NCBI RefSeq assembly: GCF_011682235.2
Contig: NZ_CP076718.1
Coordinates: forward strand, 1 to 64,000
From: Rhodocaloribacter litoris
GTDB taxonomy: Bacteria; Bacteroidota; Rhodothermia; Rhodothermales; ISCAR-4553
Reading direction: 5' to 3'
Length of the DNA: 64,000 nucleotides
The notes below the pieces were generated by a model. The model saw nothing but the letters and a program-made list of their open reading frames with translations. It was not told the origin of the DNA and made no database searches. Made by a program: the position numbers and the translations under genes. Numbering within the stretch: position 1 is the stretch's first letter; each line of letters starts with the position of its first letter. Shown piece by piece: positions 49,061 through 57,478 of the stretch.

Positions 49061-50815
49061 ATGAGCGTGCTTGCAACCATCGACTGGATCGTGATCGCCG
49101 GATACTTCCTGGTCATCCTGGGCCTGGCCTGGTGGGTCATCCGGCAGAAGACGGACACGACGACCGACTATTTCCTCGCCGGCCGCCACCTGGGATGGCT
49201 TATCGTGGGGGCTTCCATCTTCGCCTCCAACATCGGCTCCGAGCATCTCGTGGGCCTGGCCGGCTCCGGCGCAACCGACGGTGTGGCGCTGGCCCACTAC
49301 GAACTACACGCCTGGTGCCTGCTGGTGCTGGGCTGGGTCATGGTGCCCTTCTACATGCGCTCGAAGGTCTTCACCATGCCCGAATTCCTGGAGCGTCGCT
49401 TCTCGCCGCCGGCCCGGACCCTGCTGTCGCTCATTTCGCTCGTGGCCTACGTGCTGACCAAGATCGCCGTGGGCATCTTCGCCGGCGGGGTCGTCTTCAG
49501 CGTGCTGATGCCCGAGCTGCACTTCCTGGGCATGAACAGCTTCTGGCTGGGCTCGGTCCTGGTGATCGTCTTCACCGGGGTCTACACGGTGCTGGGGGGC
49601 CTGCGGGCGGTCGCCTACACCGAGGCCCTGCAGACACTCATCCTGGTGGGCGGCTCGTTCCTGGTGCTGGTCTACGGCCTGAAGGCCGTCGGCGGGTGGG
49701 AGCGGCTCTACGAGATCGCCGGCTCCGAGATGTTCGACCTCTGGAAGCCGCTCGTGCCGGCAGGCTTCACCCCCACCTGGGCCCCCGTCCTCGGCCCGGG
49801 CGAGATGGCCTGGTATTTCAACGACCAATATCCCTGGGTGGGCATGCTCTTCTGCGCCCCGATCATCGGCCTCTGGTACTGGACGACGGACCAGTACATC
49901 GTGCAGCGGGCGCTGGGAGCCCCCAACGAAACGGAGGCGCGGCGGGGAGCCATCGCGGCGGCTTTCCTGAAACTGCTGCCGGTCTTCATCTTCATCATCC
50001 CGGGCATCATCACGTTCGCGCTGGCCAAATCGGGTCAGGTACCGGCTTTTCAGGAGGCCCTCTTCAATGAACAGGGAGAGCTGGTGCGGGAGAACGCCCA
50101 GGCCGCCTTTCCCCTGCTGGTGGCCCACGTCCTGCCGGTCGGGGTGCGCGGGATCGTGGTCGCCGGCCTGCTGGCGGCGCTGATGAGCTCGCTCGCCGGG
50201 GTGTTCAACGCCTCCTCGACCCTTTTCACGATGGACTTCTACAGCCGTCTCCACCCGGGAGCCTCGGAACGACACCTGGTCTGGATGGGGCGGGTGGCCA
50301 CGGTCGTGATGGTGCTGATCGGGCTGGCGTGGATCCCGGTCATTCAGGGAGGGCGCGGGCTCTACGACTACCTGCAGGGCGTGCAGGCGTACCTGGCCCC
50401 GCCCATCTTCGTGGTCTTCTTCCTCGGGGTGTTCAACAAACGCCTGAACCGGCACGGTTGCCTGGCCGCCCTGATCGTCGGGTTCGCGCTGGGCCTGTTC
50501 CGCCTGGCCGTCGACACTCCCGTCGCCCTGATCGACGGGTTCTCCTACCCGGAAGGCTCCTTCCTCTGGATCGTCAACAACATCTTCTTCCAGTATTACA
50601 GCCTGGGCATCTTCCTGATCTGCGTGCTCGTGATGGTCGCGGTCAGCTACCTGACGGCCCCGCCCGACTATGCGCAGATCGCGGGGCTGACCTACGGTAC
50701 CCTCTCCGCCGAGGACCGGGCCAGCAGCCGGGCCAGCTGGAGCTGGGTCGACGTGGCGGCCTCCGCGCTCGTGCTGGCGATGATCCTGGCGGCCTACCTG
50801 TACTTTACCGGCTAG
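49061..50815 (+). CDS. Sodium:solute symporter (SSS family, SGLT-like)
   Basis: A 584-residue inner-membrane symporter with about fourteen predicted helices. Family features include YFLAGRHLGWLIVGASIFAS (about 37-56) and VAGLLAALMSSLAGVFNASS (about 367-386). SSS members with this second motif often import sugars such as glucose or galactose with Na+. GGAGAG lies 12 bases before the ATG. Its nearest gene partners (DUF389, then a convergent uxuA) do not fix the substrate. Confidence 0.9.
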   Translation: MSVLATIDWIVIAGYFLVILGLAWWVIRQKTDTTTDYFLAGRHLGWLIVGASIFASNIGSEHLVGLAGSGATDGVALAHYELHAWCLLVLGWVMVPFYMRSKVFTMPEFLERRFSPPARTLLSLISLVAYVLTKIAVGIFAGGVVFSVLMPELHFLGMNSFWLGSVLVIVFTGVYTVLGGLRAVAYTEALQTLILVGGSFLVLVYGLKAVGGWERLYEIAGSEMFDLWKPLVPAGFTPTWAPVLGPGEMAWYFNDQYPWVGMLFCAPIIGLWYWTTDQYIVQRALGAPNETEARRGAIAAAFLKLLPVFIFIIPGIITFALAKSGQVPAFQEALFNEQGELVRENAQAAFPLLVAHVLPVGVRGIVVAGLLAALMSSLAGVFNASSTLFTMDFYSRLHPGASERHLVWMGRVATVVMVLIGLAWIPVIQGGRGLYDYLQGVQAYLAPPIFVVFFLGVFNKRLNRHGCLAALIVGFALGLFRLAVDTPVALIDGFSYPEGSFLWIVNNIFFQYYSLGIFLICVLVMVAVSYLTAPPDYAQIAGLTYGTLSAEDRASSRASWSWVDVAASALVLAMILAAYLYFTG

Positions 50816-50835
50816 TCTCCGTCCCGGCTGCACCC

Positions 50836-51843
50836 ATGGCCCTTCGCCTCGTCGAGTTCACGGCACCGGCTGGCTTCACCCTGCCGGCCGACGTCACCGA
50901 CACCCACGGGATCGCCCACCAGAACCGGCTGCCCCTGGCTACCGGTGACGTCCTCGTCCGCATCCTCCTCGACGCCGACCGTGCCGAGGGCTTCACCGAA
51001 TGGCTGCACGAAGAGGCCGGGCTGCGGCCGGACCACCGGATCGTGCTGCTGCCGGTCGAGGCAACGGTGCCACGCCTCGAGACGCCCGGCGAGCACGAGG
51101 CGCCACCGTCGAGCAGTCCCGGCCGCATCAGCCGGGACGAGCTCTACGAGGACGTCAACGATGCCGTCAGCGTGACCGGTGCCCACTACGCGCTGGTGGT
51201 GCTCTCGACCATCGTAGCCGCCGGGGGCATGCTGCGCGACAGCGTGGCCATCGTCATCGGTGCCATGGTCATCGCCCCGCTCATCGGTCCCAACATTGCG
51301 CTGGCGCTGGGTACCACCCTGGGCGATCGGGACCTGCTCGGCCGGGCGTTCCGGATCAACGTCCTCGGGTTGCTGCTGGGGCTGGCCCTGTCCGTCGGGG
51401 CCGGCCTGGTGTTCGAGGTGGACCTGCAGGCGGCCGAGATCGCCTCCCGCACGCAGGTACAACTGGGCGATCTGCTGCTGGCGCTGGCGGCGGGCGTAGC
51501 CGGGGCGCTGTCCATGACGCGCGGCTATCCCTCGGCCCTGATCGGGGTCATGGTGGCCGTGGCGCTGCTGCCGCCGCTGGTGGCCCTCGGCATGTTGCTC
51601 GGCGCGGGCCGGTGGGACGCCGCCTACGGGGCGGCCCTGCTGCTGCTGACCAACGTCGTCTCCATCAACCTGGCGGCCGTGGCGACCTTCCTCGTACAGG
51701 GCATCCGGCCGATGCGCTGGTTCGAGGCGGAACAGGCCAGGAAGGCGACCCGCCTCGCCATCGGGCTGTGGGTGCTCGCGCTGGCCCTGCTGGTGGCCGC
51801 CATCCTCCTGTCGCCGGACGTGAAGCTTCCGGCCGGGCGCTGA
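50836..51843 (+). CDS. DUF389 / TIGR00341-family membrane protein
   Basis: A 335-residue protein with a soluble N-terminal domain of about 115 residues and six to seven predicted helices; the family signature is VAIVIGAMVIAPLIGPNIAL (about 138-157). The function of the family is unknown. I chose ATG 50836, 20 bases after the symporter stop. It converges on uxuA with a 10-base gap. Confidence 0.85.
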   Translation: MALRLVEFTAPAGFTLPADVTDTHGIAHQNRLPLATGDVLVRILLDADRAEGFTEWLHEEAGLRPDHRIVLLPVEATVPRLETPGEHEAPPSSSPGRISRDELYEDVNDAVSVTGAHYALVVLSTIVAAGGMLRDSVAIVIGAMVIAPLIGPNIALALGTTLGDRDLLGRAFRINVLGLLLGLALSVGAGLVFEVDLQAAEIASRTQVQLGDLLLALAAGVAGALSMTRGYPSALIGVMVAVALLPPLVALGMLLGAGRWDAAYGAALLLLTNVVSINLAAVATFLVQGIRPMRWFEAEQARKATRLAIGLWVLALALLVAAILLSPDVKLPAGR

Positions 51844-51853
51844 AGCCTCCCCG

Positions 51854-53056
51854 TCACGCCGTCGGCTCTCGGGCGCCTCCGCCGATTCCGTGCTCCAGGC
51901 CACGCAGCTCGGCCAGGCCGCGCAGCCGCCCGATGGCCGGATAGCCGGGGCTGGCGGGCTTGCGCAGGTCGTCGAGCAGGCGGTGGCCGTGGTCCGGCCG
52001 CATCGGCAGCGGGACGCCCGGCGTGCCGTCACGCACGCGCCGCCGCTCCTCCTCGACGAGGGCCCGCACGACGGCGTACATGTCCACCGCCCCCGCCAGG
52101 TGCTCGCTTTCGTGGAAGCTGCCGCCGGGCTCCCGCCGTATGTTGCGCAGGTGGACGAAGTGGATGCGGCGGCCGAAGCGGTGCACCATGCCGGGCAGGT
52201 CGTTCTCCGGGCGCACGCCGAGCGAGCCGGTGCAGAAGGTCAGCCCGTTGGCCGTCGTGTCGGCCGCCTGCAGCACGGCCGCAAGGTCGGCTTCGGTGCT
52301 GACGACGCGCGGCAGGCCCAGCAGCGGATACGGCGGGTCGTCCGGGTGGATCGCCAGGTGCACCCCCACCTCCTCCGCCACGTCCGCGACGGCCCGGAGG
52401 AAGTAGGCCAGGTTCGCCCGCAGTTCCCGCTCCCCGACCTCCCGGTACGCCGCGAGCGCGGCCCGGAAGGCCTCGAGGTCATAGGCGGCGTGCCCGCCCG
52501 GCAACCCGGCCAGGATCGTTCGCGCCAGGCGTTCGCGGCCGGCTCCGGTCAGGGCTTCGAAGTGGTCCCGCGCCGCCTGCCGCAGCGGTTCGTCGTAGTC
52601 GCGGGCGGCGCCGGGCCGGCGGAGGATGAACAGGTCGAAGGCGGCCAGCGCGACCCGGTCGAAGCGCAGCGCCAGCGCCCCGGTCGGCAACGGGAACGCC
52701 AGGTCGGTCCGCGTCCAGTCGAGCACCGGCATGAAGTTGTAGCAGACGATGCGTGGGCCGCAGGCGGCCAGGTTACGGAGCGTCTGCCGGTAGTTGTCGA
52801 TGTACCGGTCGCGGTCCGGCCCGCCCGTCTTGATGGCCTCGTGCACGGGCACGCTCTCGACGACGACCCAGCGCAGCGGCGCATCGCCGGGCCCCTCCTC
52901 GATCTGCCGGCGGCGGGCCCGGATGGCCTCCACGGGCCACACCGCACCCGCGGGGATCTCGTGCAGGGCCGAGACGATCCCCACCGCCCCGGCCTGGCGG
53001 GCATCCGCCAGCGTCACCGGGTCGTCCGGACCGAACCATCGCCAGGAAGGTAACAT
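51854..53056 (-). CDS. uxuA: Mannonate dehydratase
   Basis: A 400-residue metal-dependent dehydratase that turns D-mannonate into 2-dehydro-3-deoxy-D-gluconate in hexuronate catabolism. It begins LPSWRWFGPDDPVTLADAR and contains LAIHPDDPPYPLLGLPR, FCTGSLGVRPENDLP and HFVHLRNI with the metal-site Asp, Cys and His, and ends with MRPDHGHRLL. No uxaC or other uronate genes are near. Its start is 33 bases from the PPK2 stop on the same strand. Confidence 0.94.
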   Translation of the reverse strand: MLPSWRWFGPDDPVTLADARQAGAVGIVSALHEIPAGAVWPVEAIRARRRQIEEGPGDAPLRWVVVESVPVHEAIKTGGPDRDRYIDNYRQTLRNLAACGPRIVCYNFMPVLDWTRTDLAFPLPTGALALRFDRVALAAFDLFILRRPGAARDYDEPLRQAARDHFEALTGAGRERLARTILAGLPGGHAAYDLEAFRAALAAYREVGERELRANLAYFLRAVADVAEEVGVHLAIHPDDPPYPLLGLPRVVSTEADLAAVLQAADTTANGLTFCTGSLGVRPENDLPGMVHRFGRRIHFVHLRNIRREPGGSFHESEHLAGAVDMYAVVRALVEEERRRVRDGTPGVPLPMRPDHGHRLLDDLRKPASPGYPAIGRLRGLAELRGLEHGIGGGAREPTA

Positions 53057-53076
53057 GCCGTTGCGTGCTGGTGCGG

Positions 53077-53102
53077 GTCGCTACGGGCCTCACCGTAGCG
53101 AC
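53077..53102 (-). terminator. Hairpin with the PPK2 stop codon in its loop
   Basis: GTCGCTACGG (53077-53086) pairs perfectly with CCGTAGCGAC (53093-53102) around a 6-base loop. The TGA of the PPK2 gene on the minus strand occupies 53090-53092, inside that loop. A terminating ribosome would cover the stem, so this may couple translation and termination. Confidence 0.5.
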
Positions 53103-53926
53103 GCGGGTGGATAGTCCGCCGGGTCGAAGGACGGGGGCGGGTACTGCGGGCTCATGGCCTCGAGCGTGTCGACGAGCAGTCGCGCTACGACCAGGTTGCG
53201 GAACCAGCGTTTTTCGGCCGGCACGACGTACCACGGAGCTTCCGGCGTCGAGCACCGGTTCAGGGCCAGCTCATAGGCCCGCATGTAGTCGTCCCAGCGC
53301 TTGCGCTCCTCCAGGTCCTGCGGGTTGAACTTCCACCACTTATCCGGCCGTTCCAGCCGCCGGCGCAGGCGTTCGAGCTGGTAGTCCTTCGAGATGTGCA
53401 GGTACACCTTGACGACGCGCGTACCGTGGTCGTGCAGGAGACGTTCAAAAGCGTTGATGTGGTCGTACCGCTTCTCGATGAGCTCCGGCGGGACCAGGCC
53501 GTGCACGCGCACCACGAGCACATCTTCGTAGTGGGAGCGGTTGAAGATCCCGATGTGGCCCTTTGGCGGCACGCGCTGGTGCACCCGCCAGAGGAAGTCG
53601 CGGGCGAGTTCCTGCGGCGTCGGCTTCTTGAAGCCGTAGATGCGGCAGCCCTGGGGGTTGACCCCTTTCATGACGCTGCGGATCGTGCTGTCTTTGCCGC
53701 CCGTGTCCATGGCCTGCAGGACCAGCAGCAACGCCTGCCGGTCCTCGGCGTAGAGCCGTTCCTGGAGCGACGAGAGCCGTTCGCGCAGCGCCGAGAGCGT
53801 CGCCCGGGCCGCGTCCTTGTCGTCCATGCCCTGGGTGTCGTCGGAAGCGATCGAGGACAGCCGGAAGCCGCCACCGGGCGGCACACGGTAACGGTCGTAG
53901 TCGATGTCGAGAGGGTGTTCGTTCAC
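53090..53926 (-). CDS. Polyphosphate kinase 2 family protein
   Basis: A 278-residue PPK2-type polyphosphate:nucleotide phosphotransferase. The Walker A-like loop is AMDTGGKDSTIRSVMKG (about 69-85) and the Walker B/lid region RSHYEDVLVVRVHG (about 126-139), followed by DYQLERLRRRLERPDKWWKF. Such enzymes make NDPs or NTPs from polyphosphate. I used the GTG at 53926 because the longer frame to ATG 54058 adds 44 low-complexity residues without family match; no Shine-Dalgarno sequence decides it. Confidence 0.88.
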   Translation of the reverse strand: MNEHPLDIDYDRYRVPPGGGFRLSSIASDDTQGMDDKDAARATLSALRERLSSLQERLYAEDRQALLLVLQAMDTGGKDSTIRSVMKGVNPQGCRIYGFKKPTPQELARDFLWRVHQRVPPKGHIGIFNRSHYEDVLVVRVHGLVPPELIEKRYDHINAFERLLHDHGTRVVKVYLHISKDYQLERLRRRLERPDKWWKFNPQDLEERKRWDDYMRAYELALNRCSTPEAPWYVVPAEKRWFRNLVVARLLVDTLEAMSPQYPPPSFDPADYPPASLR

Positions 53927-54051
53927 GGCGGCGGCGCGGGTTCGTCGTGCGGGCGGGTCCGGCGGGAAGATAACCAAAAAGCCCGGCAGCGTCGAGCCGC
54001 CCACGCCGGGGGCCGACGCCCCCGTGACGACGGCAGGCGGCCGGCATTCGT

Positions 54052-54086
54052 GACGCATCCGTGCAGCTCACGACGCACGCGTGCAG
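54052..54086. repeat. Paired direct repeat in the divergent gap
   Basis: GACGCATCCGTGCAG (54052-54066) and GACGCACGCGTGCAG (54072-54086) differ at two positions and start 20 bases apart, two helical turns. They sit in the gap between the divergent PPK2 and TonB-receptor genes and could be tandem operator half-sites. Confidence 0.3.
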
Positions 54087-54212
54087 TTGGGCCCATGCGC
54101 TGCATCCGAAACCCCGGTGCTCCGTTTACCCGGTAGCATGTGCCCCGCCGGAAACCATGAGCGGCGAATACGCCACAACCCCTTCCTTTGCAAGACCATA
54201 ACGACCAAACAT

Positions 54213-56804
54213 ATGAAAGCGCGATACCTCTTCCTCGCCCTCACGAGCGCGTTCCTGATCCTGCCCGGCCTTTCACACGGCCAGGGCCGGCCGCAGGACG
54301 GCGCCGCTCGCGGCAGCATCGGCGGCACCGTCCTGGACGCCGAGACCGCCGAACCGATCGCTTCGGCGACCGTCGGCCTCTGGCGTGCGGCAGACTCCTC
54401 CCTCGTCACGGGGACGATCACCGAACAGGACGGGCGCTTCCGCCTCGAGGGCATCCGGAGCGGCCGGTACTATGTCACGGTCAGCTTCGTCGGGTACGCG
54501 ACCGAAACGATCCCGGACGTCGCGGTCGAACCCGGCAACCTGCAGATCGACCTGGGTACGATCCGCCTGGTGACCGACACGCAGGTGCTGGACGAGGTGG
54601 AGGTCGCCGCCGAGCGGACCCCCATGCAGATCCAGATCGACCGGACCGTCTACAACGTGGCGGATGCACCCGTTGCGATCGGGGGGACGGCCACCAACGT
54701 GCTGGAGACGATCCCGTCGATCGACGTGGATGTGGACGGCAACATCAGCCTGCGCGGCAGCGGCAACGTGGCCGTGCTGATCAACGGCCGCCCGGCGCCG
54801 GTCAGTTCCGAATTCATCGCCGCCTACCTGCGCCAGCTCCCGGCCGGGTCGATTGACCGCGTCGAGGTGATCCCCAACCCCTCGGCCCGCTACGAGCCCG
54901 AGGGCATGGCCGGCATCATCAACATCGTGCTCAAACAGGAGGCCGAGCTCGGCCTGGGCGGCACCGTGGTCGCCGGCGGGGATTCCCGGGGAGGGTACAA
55001 CGCAAGCGGGACGTTCACCTACGGCCGGGGCCCGCTGAACCTGGCGCTCACCTACGGCTTCCGCCAGGAAAAGGGCGGCGGGGGCGGCAGCAGCTTCCGC
55101 ATCAACCGCTACACCGATCCGCTCACCTACTTCGACCAGGACGAGGACGAGAACGAGGACGAGACGTCTCACCTGGTCAGCCTCTCGGGCGATTACCAGC
55201 TCTCCGCCCGCACCACGCTCAACGCCTCGGCCCAGGCCGGCTTCCGGAACGAAACGCAGCAGGAGTTCACCAACTTCCTCGTGCTTGACGACGCGCAGAG
55301 CCCGTTCCAGCACAACCGCCGCCTGACGGTCGAAGGCCGGGAGGGCTGGAACGCGGACTTCCGCCTCGGCCTGACACACAGCTTCTCCGGCGTCTCCACG
55401 CGCCGGGCCGGCGGCGGCGGAGGAGGCGGCTTCCGGGGAGGCCGGTGGGGCGGCTTCGGCGGCCGGGGACCGGCCCCGTCGCCGGGCAATAACGGCTCCA
55501 GCCACACCCTCTCCATCGAAGCCCGCTTCGACGCCTCGGCCAACAACAACGAAGACCTGTTCACCGAACGCCTGGGCGACAGCGGCGACCTGCTCGAACG
55601 GCAAAACGCCTACACCGACCGCGAGGACCAGGAATTCTCCCTCCAGATCGACTACGTGCGCCCCCTGGGCCCCTTCCGCCTGGAGGCCGGCTACAAGGGC
55701 GACCTCGAGTCCCTGTACTCGGACCTGTACGCCGAAAGTGCCGAAGGCGAGGAGCCACTCACGCCGGACGAAGGCCTGATCAACACGTTCGACTACGACC
55801 AGCAGATCCACGCGGCCTACCTGCAACTCGCCCGCCAGTGGGGCGCCCTCGGCGTACAGGCCGGCCTCCGCGCCGAACTGGCCAACACCACCTTCACCCT
55901 GCAAAACACGAACGAGTCGTTCGACAACGACTACCAGAGCCTCTTCCCGAGCGCTTTCCTGACGTACAAAATCTCCGAAACCACCACGCTGAGGGCGAGC
56001 TACAGCCGCCGCATCAACCGGCCGCGCACCTGGTCCCTGAACCCGTTCCCCAGCTTCGACGACCCGCTCAACATCCGCGTGGGCAACCCGTCGCTGCAGC
56101 CCGAGTACATCGACGCCTTCGAGCTGGGCTACGTGCAGTTCACCCCCTGGGGCTCGTTCACCCTGACGCCCTACTACCGCCGGACGACCAACGTAATCCG
56201 CTTCTACCAGCAGGTACGTGACGACGGCGTGACGGTGCGCACGTTCGGCAACTTCGCCACGTCGAGCTCCTCCGGCGTCGAGCTGATCACCTCCCTGGAC
56301 GCCCGGGCGCTGCTCGACGGGCTGAGCGGCTACGTCAGCTTCGAGGGCTTCCGCATGGTCACCGACGGCTCCAACGTCGATGCCACGTTCCAGAACAACG
56401 CCTTCGGCTGGGGCGGCCGCCTCAACCTGAGCTACGGCCTCGGCGACGTCTTCGGCCTCGGCGGCGACCTGGACCTGCAGGCGACGGTGCGCTACCGGGC
56501 CCCGATGGACACCGAGCAGGGGCGTATGGGCTCGTTCTCGTGGACCGACGTGGCCCTGCGACAGGAACTGCTCCGGGGCCGGGCCAGCCTCACCCTCCGC
56601 GCCCGCGACGTGCTCGGCACGGCCGGCTTCCGCGGCATCATCGACCAGCCGGACCTGTACAACGAGTTCACCCGTGAGTTCGGCGCACAATCCGTCGGGC
56701 TGACGTTCACCTACTCGTTCGGCCAGGCGGACCGGCAGAACCGTCGCCCCATGCAACGCCCGGAAGAGGGCGGGGGCGACTTCCAGCCCGTCGAGATGGA
56801 TTGA
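54213..56804 (+). CDS. TonB-dependent outer-membrane beta-barrel protein with Gly-rich insert
   Basis: An 863-residue outer-membrane protein. A signal peptide ends near SHGQG; a carboxypeptidase-regulatory-like domain (SIGGTVLDAETAEPIASATV, about 35-115), a plug (VLETIPSIDVDVDGNISLRG) and a beta-barrel of the OMP_b-brl_3 type follow. Two unusual insertions are visible: an acidic stretch DQDEDENEDETSH (about 307-319) that may bind Ca2+, and a Gly/Arg-rich run of about 30 residues near 397-428. Substrate unknown; it stands alone without SusD. Confidence 0.86.
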   Translation: MKARYLFLALTSAFLILPGLSHGQGRPQDGAARGSIGGTVLDAETAEPIASATVGLWRAADSSLVTGTITEQDGRFRLEGIRSGRYYVTVSFVGYATETIPDVAVEPGNLQIDLGTIRLVTDTQVLDEVEVAAERTPMQIQIDRTVYNVADAPVAIGGTATNVLETIPSIDVDVDGNISLRGSGNVAVLINGRPAPVSSEFIAAYLRQLPAGSIDRVEVIPNPSARYEPEGMAGIINIVLKQEAELGLGGTVVAGGDSRGGYNASGTFTYGRGPLNLALTYGFRQEKGGGGGSSFRINRYTDPLTYFDQDEDENEDETSHLVSLSGDYQLSARTTLNASAQAGFRNETQQEFTNFLVLDDAQSPFQHNRRLTVEGREGWNADFRLGLTHSFSGVSTRRAGGGGGGGFRGGRWGGFGGRGPAPSPGNNGSSHTLSIEARFDASANNNEDLFTERLGDSGDLLERQNAYTDREDQEFSLQIDYVRPLGPFRLEAGYKGDLESLYSDLYAESAEGEEPLTPDEGLINTFDYDQQIHAAYLQLARQWGALGVQAGLRAELANTTFTLQNTNESFDNDYQSLFPSAFLTYKISETTTLRASYSRRINRPRTWSLNPFPSFDDPLNIRVGNPSLQPEYIDAFELGYVQFTPWGSFTLTPYYRRTTNVIRFYQQVRDDGVTVRTFGNFATSSSSGVELITSLDARALLDGLSGYVSFEGFRMVTDGSNVDATFQNNAFGWGGRLNLSYGLGDVFGLGGDLDLQATVRYRAPMDTEQGRMGSFSWTDVALRQELLRGRASLTLRARDVLGTAGFRGIIDQPDLYNEFTREFGAQSVGLTFTYSFGQADRQNRRPMQRPEEGGGDFQPVEMD

Positions 56805-56809
56805 GTTCC

Positions 56810-56864
56810 CCCGATGCATCGGGCGTGGTGCGTAGCCCGCGGCTGCTACGGGCTACGCACCACG
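56810..56864. terminator. Bidirectional hairpin between convergent genes, with adjacent palindrome
   Basis: CGTGGTGCGTAGCCCG (56824-56839) pairs perfectly over 16 bases with CGGGCTACGCACCACG (56849-56864) around a 9-base loop. The minus-strand pabC stop (56846-56848) lies in the loop, so one arm encodes the last pabC codons. A separate 14-base perfect palindrome, CCCGATGCATCGGG (56810-56823), sits directly next to it. The structure serves both convergent genes. Confidence 0.65.
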
Positions 56865-57478
56865 ACGGCCTCGACCAGCCCCCGGACGGCATTGCACACG
56901 TACACCCGCTCGGCCCGGCGCAGGTCCTCCGGACGCAACTCCCGCTCGACGATGCCGGGACGGGTATCCAGCAGGTAGGCGCGGTAGACGCCGGGCAACA
57001 GCCCCGCACGAAGGGGGGGCGTGCACAGGTGTCCGTCGTGCTCGACGAAGAGGTTGGTCCGCGTCCCCTCGGTGACGGCGCCGGCGGTGTTGATCAGGAG
57101 CACCTCGTCCAGCCCGGCCGCCAGCCCGGCCCGGTAGGCCCGCTCGTAGCGGTCCCGGCGTGTCGTCTTGTGGTAGAGGAGCGGGTCGGCGGGGTCGACG
57201 CGTTCGGTGGCGAAGCCCAGGCGCATCACCGCCGGCGCGTCGCCCAGGGGAGTCACCCCGGTGGTGAAGCGGCCCCGGCGATCCAGGGTGAGGCGCACCC
57301 GGTGCGGTGCGTCGAGGCCGGCCGTCGCCGCGTCGAGGGTGGCCTGGAACCGCTGCCGGTCGAACGGGAAGCCGAAGCGCTTCGCCGAGGCGGCCAGGCG
57401 CGCCGCGTGGTACGGGAGCAGGCGGATGCCCCCCTCCCACCGCATCGTTTCGATCAGGGCGAAGTCATCCGTCATCAT
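56846..57478 (-). CDS. pabC: Aminodeoxychorismate lyase (class IV aminotransferase fold)
   Basis: A 210-residue PLP enzyme making 4-aminobenzoate for folate. Class IV features include LYHKTTRRDRY with the PLP Lys, and INTAGAVTEGTRTNLFV with the usual EGTRTN motif. It overlaps pabB by 14 bases. A branched-chain aminotransferase-like role is the alternative, but pairing with pabB decides it. Confidence 0.88.
   Translation of the reverse strand: MMTDDFALIETMRWEGGIRLLPYHAARLAASAKRFGFPFDRQRFQATLDAATAGLDAPHRVRLTLDRRGRFTTGVTPLGDAPAVMRLGFATERVDPADPLLYHKTTRRDRYERAYRAGLAAGLDEVLLINTAGAVTEGTRTNLFVEHDGHLCTPPLRAGLLPGVYRAYLLDTRPGIVERELRPEDLRRAERVYVCNAVRGLVEAVVVRSP

Noticed and set aside
55401-55500. Glycine-codon run as a DNA repeat or CRISPR-like array
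   Set aside because: It is an in-frame Gly/Arg-rich protein insert without regular repeat-spacer spacing.
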